From positions 43,174-107,173 of the forward strand of contig NZ_JACOPQ010000015.1 in the NCBI RefSeq assembly GCF_014287675.1: a stretch of 64,000 nucleotides of DNA, read 5' to 3'. This stretch comes from Lawsonibacter faecis. GTDB taxonomy: Bacteria > Bacillota > Clostridia > Oscillospirales > Oscillospiraceae. Below the pieces are notes generated by a model. That model was not told the DNA's origin. It did no database searches and worked only from the letters and a program-made list of their open reading frames with translations. Within the stretch, counting starts at the first letter, position 1; each line of letters begins with the position of its first letter. Position numbers and translations under genes: made by a program. Shown here piece after piece: positions 25,108 through 32,488 of this stretch.

Positions 25108-25608
25108 ATGGACTATTCCGCTACCGAGCGCAGCGGGCGCTTTTATCTGCGATCTCTGCTGTGCGTGATTTTCATTCTCATGGCGGTGCAGACGCTGCTT
25201 CCCTACCGGGGGATGCTGTCCCTCCCCCGCTCGCTGCCCTTCATCCTCCTCACGGCCCTGACCCTGCTTCCCTCCGCCGTGGTCTTCTGGGCCTTCTTCC
25301 GGGGGAGCTGGCCGGGGCTGGTGGTATTTGTCCTGGGGACCTTCCAGTTCATTGAGCGTGTCACCGACCTCTTTTACGTTCGGGACGTGGAGCTGATGGT
25401 CAGCCCCTATACCCTGGTTGGGGTGCTGTGTATGCTCCTGCGTCTGACCGTATTTTTCATGGCCCTGCGCGGGGACGGCACGGCGCGCTACCTGGAGCGG
25501 CGGCGGGAAGTCCGGCTGACCCGTGACCACTTCATAGAGGGCGGCGTTTTTCTGCTGAGTTTTATCGTGGCCGGGCTGGCCGAGTCCTACTCCTACGGCT
25601 TATTCTAA
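25108..25608 (+). CDS. Membrane protein of unknown function
   Basis: A 166-residue protein with four or five hydrophobic helices (about residues 15-32, 42-62, 66-85, 98-122, 145-162) and short charged loops. AGGAGG sits 8 bp before the ATG at 25108; codons back to 25033 are in frame but precede that site. No family recognised. It is divergent from thyA and stands alone. Confidence 0.7.
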   Translation: MDYSATERSGRFYLRSLLCVIFILMAVQTLLPYRGMLSLPRSLPFILLTALTLLPSAVVFWAFFRGSWPGLVVFVLGTFQFIERVTDLFYVRDVELMVSPYTLVGVLCMLLRLTVFFMALRGDGTARYLERRREVRLTRDHFIEGGVFLLSFIVAGLAESYSYGLF

Positions 25609-25768
25609 ATGAAAAGAGCCCCGCGGACGGAAGGGCCGTACCCGGGCGGAGGTATGCTCTGCCCCCTATGGGCACAGCCCTATTGGTAGCCTCTTTCTTT
25701 ACGGATGTGGCGAAGGCGCGTTTTTCTGCTATAATCGTTCATGAATTTGAACGAAGGCGGCGATACTG

Positions 25769-26542
25769 ATGGCGGAGCATATGATTACAGTCGATACGGA
25801 GCGCTGTATCGGGTGCGGGCTGTGTAAGGCGGACTGCGCTGCCCGTAATATTGAGATACGGGCGCAGAAAGCGGTTATCCTCACCCCTGACTGCGTACTG
25901 TGCGGGCACTGCGCGGCGATCTGCCCCCGGGGCGCCGTATCCATCAGCGGGTACGGGGAGGCGCCGATCTCCCGGGACGGCGGGCGTCCGCTGGACCCGT
26001 CACAGGTGCTGGACGTCATCCGTTTCCGGCGGACCATCAGGCAGTTCCAGGCGCAGGATATCCCGAGCGGAGTGCTGGAACAGATCCTGGAGGCGGGGCG
26101 GCTGACTCACACTGCCAAAAATCTGCAGGATCTCTCCTTTATTGTGCTGGACAGGGAGAAGGCCAAGTTCGAGCAGATGGCTGCGGCGCTGTTCCGTAGG
26201 GTAAAGCCCCTGGCGAATCTGTTCAGCCCCATGGCGAAGCGGATTCAGATTGACGACCACTTCTTCTTTTTCCATGCGCCCAAGGTGATCGTCATCGCCG
26301 CGAAGGAAGAGATTAACGGCTGTCTCGCGGCGCAGAATATGGAATTCGTGGCGGAGGCCCACGGGCTGGGCGTCCTGTTCAGCGGCTTTTTTACCATAGC
26401 GGCCAACCGCTCCGGCAGGCTCAGGAAGGCGCTGGGCATTCCCAGAGGAAAGCGGGTGGCAGCCACACTGGTATTGGGCTATCCCAAGGTAAATTACCGG
26501 CGCTCCGCACAGCGGGAGGCGCTGGACGTCACATATTTATAA
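25769..26542 (+). CDS. Ferredoxin-nitroreductase fusion protein
   Basis: A 257-residue protein with two N-terminal [4Fe-4S] motifs, cysteines 13, 16, 19, 23 and 42, 45, 48, 52 (CIGCGLCKADC and CVLCGHCAAIC), followed from residue 75 by a nitroreductase FMN domain (IRFRRTIRQFQAQDIP). Electrons would pass from ferredoxin-like clusters to flavin and then to an unknown acceptor. Starts at ATG 25769; ATG 25781 has a nearer GGAG and is a possible alternative. An extended -10 TGCTATAAT ends at 25735. The ArsR gene follows 13 bp downstream, so the pair may be self-regulated. Confidence 0.85.
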   Translation: MAEHMITVDTERCIGCGLCKADCAARNIEIRAQKAVILTPDCVLCGHCAAICPRGAVSISGYGEAPISRDGGRPLDPSQVLDVIRFRRTIRQFQAQDIPSGVLEQILEAGRLTHTAKNLQDLSFIVLDREKAKFEQMAAALFRRVKPLANLFSPMAKRIQIDDHFFFFHAPKVIVIAAKEEINGCLAAQNMEFVAEAHGLGVLFSGFFTIAANRSGRLRKALGIPRGKRVAATLVLGYPKVNYRRSAQREALDVTYL

Positions 26543-26555
26543 GGGCGGGTGCTTG

Positions 26556-26924
26556 ATGGAATTGGACCGTGAGTGCTCAGCGCGGCTGGAGCAGATAACC
26601 CTGGGCTTCCGGGAGTGCCGCAAGGCTTTTACCGCAATCGGCGACGAGACGAGGCAGCTCATTTTGTTCGTCCTCCTGCAGAGCGATCTGTCAGGCGTCC
26701 GGGTCGGCGAGATTGCGGAAAGGACGCACCTCACCAGGCCCTCGGCCTCTCACCACCTGCAAATTCTGAAGGACGCGGGGATCGTCAGCATGAGAAAGGA
26801 CGGGACCAAAAACTACTACTATATCAGCGCCGACGAGACCCGTTGGAAGGCAATTGCGGACCTGGGAAACCTCATCTATGAGGGCGTGCTGCATATCAGC
26901 GGGCAAACGCACGGCAGTCCGTAA
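26556..26924 (+). CDS. ArsR-family transcriptional regulator
   Basis: A 122-residue winged helix protein. Residues 25-100 form the ArsR HTH with the recognition helix RPSASHHLQILKDAG and a wing KDGTKNYYYIS. None of the usual paired cysteine metal sites is present, so a metal signal is not indicated. ATG 26556 follows AAGGGCGG; the TTG one codon earlier is less likely. Probably controls itself and the upstream ferredoxin-nitroreductase gene. Confidence 0.85.
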   Translation: MELDRECSARLEQITLGFRECRKAFTAIGDETRQLILFVLLQSDLSGVRVGEIAERTHLTRPSASHHLQILKDAGIVSMRKDGTKNYYYISADETRWKAIADLGNLIYEGVLHISGQTHGSP

Positions 26925-27077
26925 TGCTTTCCCAGCCTCCGCCGCACGCAGGAGGTATGCGCCGGTTCGTTTTCCCCCGCTCATTTAAATTTCCTTTTTA
27001 CCGCCTATTTTTCAGTCATCCGGCCTGTTTTGCCCCTTAATCCCCACCACTGGGGCGCATCTTCGTCGGCATGGACC

Positions 27078-27105
27078 AATCCCCCCAAATCTGGGGGGAT
27101 TTTTT
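27078..27105 (+). terminator. Intrinsic terminator
   Basis: AATCCCCCC (27078-27086) pairs with GGGGGGATT (27093-27101), followed by TTTTTT. Ends the nitroreductase-ArsR transcript. Confidence 0.85.
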
Positions 27106-27121
27106 CGTGGAATTCCCATCA

Positions 27122-27150
27122 TTTCCATTTTTCTGGCGCTGTGTTACACT
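27122..27150 (+). promoter_or_regulatory. Promoter of the FUSC-like gene
   Basis: TTTCCA, 17-bp spacer, TACACT at 27145-27150 with TGT upstream. It places the mRNA start near 27157 and supports the ATG at 27192 rather than 27162. Confidence 0.5.
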
Positions 27151-27191
27151 ATGGGAGTCTGATGAAAATTGCAACAGGAGTTGTCCAATCT

Positions 27192-27755
27192 ATGGAAACC
27201 GCTGAAAAACGCCGCTTTCCCGGCGTGGGGCTGCGCAATATCAAGACCGCCTGCTCCGCCACCCTCTGCGCCCTCCTATACTTTCTCCTCCTCCCCGACC
27301 GAAACCCCGCCTTTGCCTGTATCGGCGCCATTTTCGGAATGGGGGCCAATATGGAGCACTCCAAGCTCCACGGCGGGAACCGCCTCTTCGGCACCATTAT
27401 CGGCGGCTTTCTGGGGATGGGACTCTATAGGGTTTTTCTGATCGTTTACCCCGAGGGGGGCCATCACCTTCTGCTGGTGCCCCTGCTCTTCATCGGCGTG
27501 GTCATCCTGATTATCCTGGCCCAGATCTTCTGGGTAGGCGCGGTGCAGCCCGGCGGCGTGGTGCTGTGCCTGCTGCTGTTCAGCATCGGCCCGGATAACT
27601 ACATCTCATACTCCCTCAACCGCATGTTTGACACAGGCGTGGGCGTGGTCATGTCCCTGCTCATCAATTACCTCCTCCCCCGGGAACGGCTGGAGGGGTG
27701 GATCGAGTGGGGCAGGGGCAGATGGGATGCCATAAGCGGGCGCGGAGAAAGCTAG
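27192..27755 (+). CDS. FUSC/aromatic acid exporter-like membrane protein
   Basis: A 187-residue protein with four to six hydrophobic helices. The first cytoplasmic stretch VGLRNIKTACSATLCALLY and the loop AIFGMGANMEHSK with GNRLFGTIIGGFLG match the N-terminal membrane half of the aromatic acid exporter (FUSC) family. AGGAG lies 11 bp before the ATG at 27192. The large cytosolic half of classical exporters is absent, as in many short Firmicutes members. It ends in a short charged tail. Function not established. Confidence 0.78.
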   Translation: METAEKRRFPGVGLRNIKTACSATLCALLYFLLLPDRNPAFACIGAIFGMGANMEHSKLHGGNRLFGTIIGGFLGMGLYRVFLIVYPEGGHHLLLVPLLFIGVVILIILAQIFWVGAVQPGGVVLCLLLFSIGPDNYISYSLNRMFDTGVGVVMSLLINYLLPRERLEGWIEWGRGRWDAISGRGES

Positions 27756-27843
27756 CCGCGCAGAATGCCGCGCATCCCCCACCCGCCGGGACGCTGTCCA
27801 GCCCGGGCGGCGGGAGGCCCGGGCGGCGGGGAACGCATTTTAT

Positions 27844-29181
27844 CTACGATTCCAGCACGCCCATGAGCCGGGTATCCTGTACGCCGGTAATCACCACATT
27901 TCCGAGCACATTGTGGAGATTTTCCGCCGCCGGCGCCCGTACCTCCACGTAGTTGGGGGCATGGCCCCGCCAGCAGCCGTCCTTCTCCTCCTCAAAGAGG
28001 ACGGGCAGGGTCGCCCCCACCCACCCGGCCAGATATTCCCCCTCCAGCCGGGCGGCCAGGAGTCCGGCCCGGCCGGCGCGCGCCTCCTGCTCCGCCCTGG
28101 GAATCTGGCCGGACATCCCGGCCGCCGGGGTGCCCGGGCGGCGGGAGTAGGGGAAGATATGCATGGAGGAAAAGGCGCACCTTTCCACAAAGGCCAGTGT
28201 GTCGGCAAACTCCTCCTCCGTCTCGCCGGGAAAGCCCACAATCAAATCCGTGGTAATTGCGGGCCGGGCAAAGGATTCACGGAGCAGTCTGACGCTCTCA
28301 TAGTACCGCGCGGTATCATATTTCCGATTCATCCGCTTTAAAGTGGCGTCGCACCCGCTCTGCATGGAGAGGTGGAAATGGGGGCACAGATTGGGAAGGC
28401 GCGCCGCGCGGCGGCAGAACTCCCCCGTAATGGTCCGGGGTTCCAGAGACCCCAGCCGCACCCGCGCGCCGGGGGCCGCGGCGCAGACCGCCTCCACCAG
28501 ATCGATGAGGCCTGTCCCGTCCCTGAGGTCCTGGCCCCAGGAGGAGATCTCAATGCCGGTCAGGACAATCTCCCTGTACCCCTCTTCCGCCAGCCGCTTC
28601 GCCTCCGCCTCCGCCTCCGCCATGGGGAGGGAGCGGACCGGGCCGCGGGCGTAGGGGATGATGCAGTAGGTGCAGAAGTTGACGCAGCCGTCCTCCACCT
28701 TGAGCATGGCCCTGGTACGCTGGGCCAGGCCCCCGGCGCTCAGGTGCTCATAGGCGCGGTGGGTCATGATGTTGTCCACCAGGATCTCCGGGGCGGAGAC
28801 GGAGGCGCCGATGGGCGGCTCCGCCCCGTCGAAGCGCGCCCGCTCGTCGGCCAGCCGCTCCACCTCGCCCAAAAAGCCCATGCGGTCCCCGGTGCCGGAC
28901 ACCAGGTCCACCCCCAGGGCGGCCACGGCCTCCGGGTCGGTCTGGGCGTAGCAGCCGCAGACCGCCACCACAGCCCGGGGGCAGCGCTTCCGGGCCCGGC
29001 GGATGACGCCCCGGGACTTCTTGTCGCTCACGGCGGTGACGGTGCAGGTGTTGACGATATAGGCGTCGGCCTCGGTTTCAAAGGGCACCAGCTCGTGGCC
29101 CCGGCGCTTGAGTTCGGTTTCAAGGGCCTGGGTCTCGTACTGGTTCACCTTGCAGCCCAGGGTGTAGATTGCACATCGCAT
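27844..29181 (-). CDS. mtaB: tRNA t6A37 methylthiotransferase MtaB
   Basis: A 445-residue radical SAM enzyme that adds a methylthio group to t6A at position 37 of ANN-decoding tRNAs. The UPF0004 cluster cysteines are in TLGCKVNQYE (Cys10), NTCTVT and AVCGCYAQ; the radical SAM CxxxCxxC is in GCVNFCTYCIIPYARG; a C-terminal TRAM-like beta domain ends the protein. GAGG is 7 bp from the ATG at 29181, against 1 bp for the ATG at 29187. The early TLGCKVNQYE motif separates MtaB from MiaB. Monocistronic. Confidence 0.93.
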   Translation of the reverse strand: MRCAIYTLGCKVNQYETQALETELKRRGHELVPFETEADAYIVNTCTVTAVSDKKSRGVIRRARKRCPRAVVAVCGCYAQTDPEAVAALGVDLVSGTGDRMGFLGEVERLADERARFDGAEPPIGASVSAPEILVDNIMTHRAYEHLSAGGLAQRTRAMLKVEDGCVNFCTYCIIPYARGPVRSLPMAEAEAEAKRLAEEGYREIVLTGIEISSWGQDLRDGTGLIDLVEAVCAAAPGARVRLGSLEPRTITGEFCRRAARLPNLCPHFHLSMQSGCDATLKRMNRKYDTARYYESVRLLRESFARPAITTDLIVGFPGETEEEFADTLAFVERCAFSSMHIFPYSRRPGTPAAGMSGQIPRAEQEARAGRAGLLAARLEGEYLAGWVGATLPVLFEEEKDGCWRGHAPNYVEVRAPAAENLHNVLGNVVITGVQDTRLMGVLES

Positions 29182-29264
29182 GGTCATACCTCGCAGAATT
29201 TCATGGTGTTTACCCGGCGCGCCTCGTACAAAACGCGCAAGTTGCGCCCCGCCGGGAATTTGTG

Positions 29265-29293
29265 TTTGTAATTTGGCGGCCCGGTGCTATAAT
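29265..29293 (+). promoter_or_regulatory. Promoter of the HPr-like gene
   Basis: TTTGTA (29265-29270), 17-bp spacer, TATAAT (29288-29293) preceded by TGC. Confidence 0.65.
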
Positions 29294-29375
29294 GGTAGGG
29301 TGCTAACTCTGGGCCGCTCCTATTTTATCAGCAGTCCGGCGGATTGTACAGACCAAACCACAGGAGGTACCCGCT

Positions 29376-29621
29376 ATGCAGACCTTTTTCGTATCCCTCT
29401 CCTCCATCAGCGACGTAAAGAAGTTCGTGGACGCCGCCACCCGCTGCGCCTGCGAGGTGGACGTCCTCTCCGGGCGGTATGTCATCAACGCCAAGTCCAT
29501 CATGGGCCTCTTCTCCCTGGACCTGGCCAAGAGCGTCAAGGTGGAGTTTCACGGGAGCGACGCGGACGCCGACGCTTTCCGGCAGGAGATTTCCGCTTTC
29601 CTCGCCGAGGCCGCCGAGTAA
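29376..29621 (+). CDS. HPr-like protein lacking the active-site histidine
   Basis: An 81-residue HPr fold protein. The conserved KSIMGLFSL segment around the regulatory Ser46 of HPr is present (residues 40-48), but the GLHARP motif with His15 is replaced by SSISDVKKFVDAA. It therefore cannot carry phosphate from enzyme I to PTS permeases. Such paralogues, with Crh as the best known, act in regulation by HPr kinase and CcpA. No ptsI or PTS gene is nearby. AGGAGG precedes the ATG; it has its own promoter and terminator. Confidence 0.82.
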   Translation: MQTFFVSLSSISDVKKFVDAATRCACEVDVLSGRYVINAKSIMGLFSLDLAKSVKVEFHGSDADADAFRQEISAFLAEAAE

Positions 29622-29643
29622 TTTCCATCAGTCAGCCAACGTG

Positions 29644-29685
29644 GCGGAGCCCTCTGGAGATTGTCTCTCAGAGGACTCCGCTTTT
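29644..29685 (+). terminator. Terminator after the HPr-like gene
   Basis: GCGGAGCCCTCTG (29644-29656) pairs with CAGAGGACTCCGC (29669-29681) with a single bulge, followed by TTTT. Confidence 0.75.
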
Positions 29686-29707
29686 GGTATCATCAGGAGG
29701 ACCGCCT

Positions 29708-30286
29708 ATGGCGTACAATTTCTTTGCTTTTATCTCCAGGATGCGGTATATCAGCCGTTGGGGGCTGATGCGCAACACCTTTCAGGAGAATATCCAGGAG
29801 CACTCCCACATGGTGGCCGTTCTGGCCCATGCCCTCGCCGTCATCCGGCGGGATGTGTTCGGCGTGCCCTGCGACCCCGGCGAGGCCGCCGTGGCCGCCC
29901 TCTACCACGACGCGCCGGAGATTTTCACCGGCGACCTGCCTACCCCCGTGAAGTACTATAACCCCGAGATCCGCGACGCCTACAAGGAGGTGGAGGCCAC
30001 CTCGGCCGCGAAGCTGCTGTCCATGCTGCCCGAGGAGCTGCGCCCCTCCTACGACCACTATCTCCGGGAGGACTACGACAGCGCGCTCCACGCCCTGGTA
30101 AAAGCCGCGGACAAGCTCTCCGCCCACATCAAATGCCTGGAGGAGCTGAAGGCCGGCAACCACGAATTTGAGGCCGCCGCCCGCCAGACGCTGGAGGCGG
30201 TGAAGGCCACGGCGCTGCCTGAGGTGGATTATTTTCTGACCCACTTCCTGCCAGGATTCGGCCTGACGCTGGACGAGCTGCAATGA
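29708..30286 (+). CDS. HD-domain 5'-deoxynucleotidase, YfbR-like
   Basis: A 192-residue HD-superfamily protein. Metal ligands appear as His in QEHSHMVAVLAHAL, the HD pair in ALYHDAPEIFTGDLPTP (about residue 68-69) and an Asp near KAADKLSAHIKC. This pattern matches YfbR, which dephosphorylates deoxyribonucleoside monophosphates. AGGAGG lies 8 bp before the ATG. The HPr terminator ends 23 bp before the ATG, so expression may depend on read-through or a weak own promoter. Substrate by family analogy only. Confidence 0.85.
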   Translation: MAYNFFAFISRMRYISRWGLMRNTFQENIQEHSHMVAVLAHALAVIRRDVFGVPCDPGEAAVAALYHDAPEIFTGDLPTPVKYYNPEIRDAYKEVEATSAAKLLSMLPEELRPSYDHYLREDYDSALHALVKAADKLSAHIKCLEELKAGNHEFEAAARQTLEAVKATALPEVDYFLTHFLPGFGLTLDELQ

Positions 30287-30404
30287 GAGCTGTTTTCCGC
30301 CTCAGCACAGGGCCTGGGAAACCGTCGCGCCCGGCGCGATCGGCCGGATGAAACTCCGCTTCTATACATCATAACATTTTCAACAAGAGAAAGGATGAAC
30401 CCCT

Positions 30405-30674
30405 ATGCGCGCCATCGTCACCGTCAACGGCAAGGACCAGGTGGGCATCATCGCCACCGTCAGCACACTGCTCACCCTGCACAACGTCAACATTCTGGAC
30501 ATCTCCCAGACCATTCTCCAGGGCTACTTCACCATGACCATGCTGGTGGACGTGTCCCAGGCGGACATCCCCTTCGCCGACCTGTCCGTGGCTCTCGAGG
30601 AGGCGGGCACCAAGCTCTCCATGGCGATCCACGCCCAGCGCGAAGATATCTTCCACGCCATGTACCAGATTTGA
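30405..30674 (+). CDS. ACT domain protein (UPF0237)
   Basis: An 89-residue single ACT domain. It begins MRAIVTVNGKDQVGIIATVS and keeps the glycine and the NVNILDISQTILQG segment of the UPF0237 family, which pairs widely with DUF711/PFL proteins. The DUF711 gene is the next gene, 230 bp on; they are separated by a repeat element. Start ATG has AGAGAAAGGA upstream. Likely a small amino-acid-sensing regulator; ligand unknown. Confidence 0.9.
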   Translation: MRAIVTVNGKDQVGIIATVSTLLTLHNVNILDISQTILQGYFTMTMLVDVSQADIPFADLSVALEEAGTKLSMAIHAQREDIFHAMYQI

Positions 30675-30712
30675 TTCCGCGCGCAGGCGCGAGGGGAGGC
30701 ACCGTGACCCAT

Positions 30713-30759
30713 ATGTGCAATCATCAAAAGATACTGGACACCCTGGATTTGATCGGCCA
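30713..30759 (+). pseudogene. Duplicate 5' end of a DUF711 gene
   Basis: Sixteen codons from ATG 30713 (MCNHQKILDTLDLIGH) match the start of the intact DUF711 protein at 30904 (MLNHQNILETLDMIDH), 11 of 16 residues identical. The copy is cut off by the structured repeat that follows. It keeps an AGGGGAGG site upstream. Either the old start of the same gene, duplicated on insertion, or the stub of a second DUF711 gene. Confidence 0.6.
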
Positions 30760-30878
30760 CCCCAGGGCGCTTACGCACCCTGGGGACCCCGTGATTTTAC
30801 ATCCTCGGGACAAATAAATTGCCCCTGCGGCAAGGTTTTGGGCGCCGCCCAAAACGCTTGAGCGCGCCGCTCGGCGCG
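30760..30878 (+). repeat. Dispersed four-hairpin repeat, copy upstream of DUF711
   Basis: Hairpins CCCCAGGG/CCCTGGGG (30760-30767, 30778-30785), GTTTTGGGC/GCCCAAAAC (30835-30843, 30847-30855) and CGCGCCG/CGGCGCG (30863-30869, 30872-30878) are joined by linkers CCCCGTGATTTTACATC and AACGCTTGAG. The same order, linkers and stem positions recur in the tandem copies at 44632-45297, with changed but still paired stems. No ORF; inserted between a duplicated gene start and the intact gene. Confidence 0.7.
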
Positions 30879-30903
30879 AATGACCGAATGGGAGGATTAT
30901 TTT

Positions 30904-32262
30904 ATGCTCAACCATCAGAACATCCTTGAAACACTGGATATGATTGACCACCAGCACCTGGACGTGCGTACCATCACCATGGGCATCTCTCTGCTGGACT
31001 GCTGCGACAGCGACCCCAGGGCCGCCTGCCGGAAGATTTACGACAAGATTACCCGCAAGGCCGAGAAGCTGGTCTCCACCGGCGAGGCCATTGAGCGGGA
31101 ATTCGGCATCCCCATTGTCAACAAGCGCATTTCCGTCACCCCCATGGCCCTGGTGGCCGGTGCCTCCCGGACCGACGACTATGTCCCCTTTGCCGTGGCG
31201 ATGGACGAGGCCGCCAAGACCACGGGCGTAAACTTCATCGGCGGCTTCTCCGCCCTGGTGCAGAAGGGCGGCACCCATGGGGACAGGAAGCTCATCGCCT
31301 CCATACCCGAGGCCCTGGCCGTCACCGACTTCGTCTGCTCCTCCGTCAACGTGGGTTCCACCAAGGCGGGCATCAACATGGACGCGGTGGCCGAGATGGG
31401 CCGCGTCGTCAAGGCGGCGGCGGAGCGCACCGCCGACCGGGGCGGCTTCGCCTGCGCCAAGCTGGTGGTCTTCTGCAACGCCGTGGAGGACAACCCCTTC
31501 ATGGCCGGCGCGTTCCACGGCGTGGGCGAGGGCGAGTGTGTCATCAATGTGGGCGTCTCCGGCCCCGGCGTGGTCCACCACGCCCTCAAGAGCGTGAAGG
31601 GCCAGCCCTTCGACGTGGTGGCCGAGACCATCAAGAAGACCGCCTTCCGCATCACCCGCATGGGCCAGCTGGTGGCCCAGGAGGCCAGCCGCAGGCTGGA
31701 TGTGCCGTTTGGCATCGTGGACCTCTCCCTGGCCCCCACCCCCGCCGTCGGGGACAGCGTGGCCCGCATCCTGGAGGAGATGGGCCTGGAGGTCTGCGGC
31801 ACCCACGGCACCACCGCCGCCCTGGCCCTCCTCAACGACGCCGTCAAGAAGGGCGGCGTCATGGCCTCCTCCCACGTTGGCGGCCTCTCCGGCGCGTTTA
31901 TCCCCGTCAGTGAGGACGAGGGCATGATCGCCGCCGCCGCGTCCGGCGCTCTCCACCTGGACAAGCTGGAGGCCATGACCTGCGTGTGCTCGGTGGGCCT
32001 GGACATGATCGCAGTCCCCGGCGACACCACCGCCGAGACCATCTCCGCCATCATCGCCGACGAGGCCGCCATCGGCATGGTCAACTCCAAAACCACCGCC
32101 GTGCGCATCATCCCCGCCCCCGGCATGAAGGTGGGGGACACGGTGGAATTCGGCGGGCTGCTGGGCAGCGCGCCGGTGATGCCGGTGCACCCCTTCGCAA
32201 GCGGCGAGTTCATCCACCGGGGCGGGCGTATCCCCGCGCCGATGCAGAGTTTAAAGAATTAA
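30904..32262 (+). CDS. PFL-family (DUF711/UPF0210) protein
   Basis: A 452-residue protein of the DUF711 family, structurally related to glycyl radical pyruvate formate-lyase but without the radical glycine loop. N-terminal MLNHQNILETLDMIDHQHLD and the repeated glycine-rich segments (VNFIGGFSALVQKGG, GVSGPGVVHHAL) are typical, as is the C-terminal FASGEFIHRGGRIPAP. GGGAGG precedes the ATG at 30904. Its partner ACT protein is encoded just upstream. The biochemical role is not settled in the literature known to me. Confidence 0.9.
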   Translation: MLNHQNILETLDMIDHQHLDVRTITMGISLLDCCDSDPRAACRKIYDKITRKAEKLVSTGEAIEREFGIPIVNKRISVTPMALVAGASRTDDYVPFAVAMDEAAKTTGVNFIGGFSALVQKGGTHGDRKLIASIPEALAVTDFVCSSVNVGSTKAGINMDAVAEMGRVVKAAAERTADRGGFACAKLVVFCNAVEDNPFMAGAFHGVGEGECVINVGVSGPGVVHHALKSVKGQPFDVVAETIKKTAFRITRMGQLVAQEASRRLDVPFGIVDLSLAPTPAVGDSVARILEEMGLEVCGTHGTTAALALLNDAVKKGGVMASSHVGGLSGAFIPVSEDEGMIAAAASGALHLDKLEAMTCVCSVGLDMIAVPGDTTAETISAIIADEAAIGMVNSKTTAVRIIPAPGMKVGDTVEFGGLLGSAPVMPVHPFASGEFIHRGGRIPAPMQSLKN

Positions 32263-32330
32263 AGCGCCCGCCGGATAAGCAGACGGGTGGTAACTGTATC
32301 TCCGCGCCGACGCGGCCTTAAAAACCAATC

Positions 32331-32376
32331 TATAAAAGCGAGGCGTCCGTTGGCATCAACGGGCCTCGCTTTTATA
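32331..32376 (+). terminator. Terminator of the ACT-DUF711 operon
   Basis: TATAAAAGCGAGGC (32331-32344) and GCCTCGCTTTTATA (32363-32376) form a perfect 14-bp stem with an inner CCGTTG/CAACGG extension; TTTTATAG closes it. Confidence 0.82.
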
Positions 32377-32488
32377 GTGCTTCGATTCCCCGGCCGGTAA
32401 TCCGCTCGCCGGCCCGGACTGCATCCCGTCCCGCGCGGCGGCGGTCCCCGGCGGCCTGAGATAAAAACCGCGGAAAGCAGGTCCTCTG

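Noticed and set aside
25613..25696. Multi-hairpin segment (AAAGAG/CTCTTT around small hairpins) considered as a riboswitch for the ferredoxin-nitroreductase gene
   Set aside because: Pairings are only 4-7 bp, it lies upstream of the gene's own promoter (-10 at 25730-25735), and it matches no riboswitch class I know.
30724..32217. 497-codon minus-strand frame opposite the DUF711 gene
   Set aside because: Antisense shadow; the plus strand encodes a full-length family protein with a good start.
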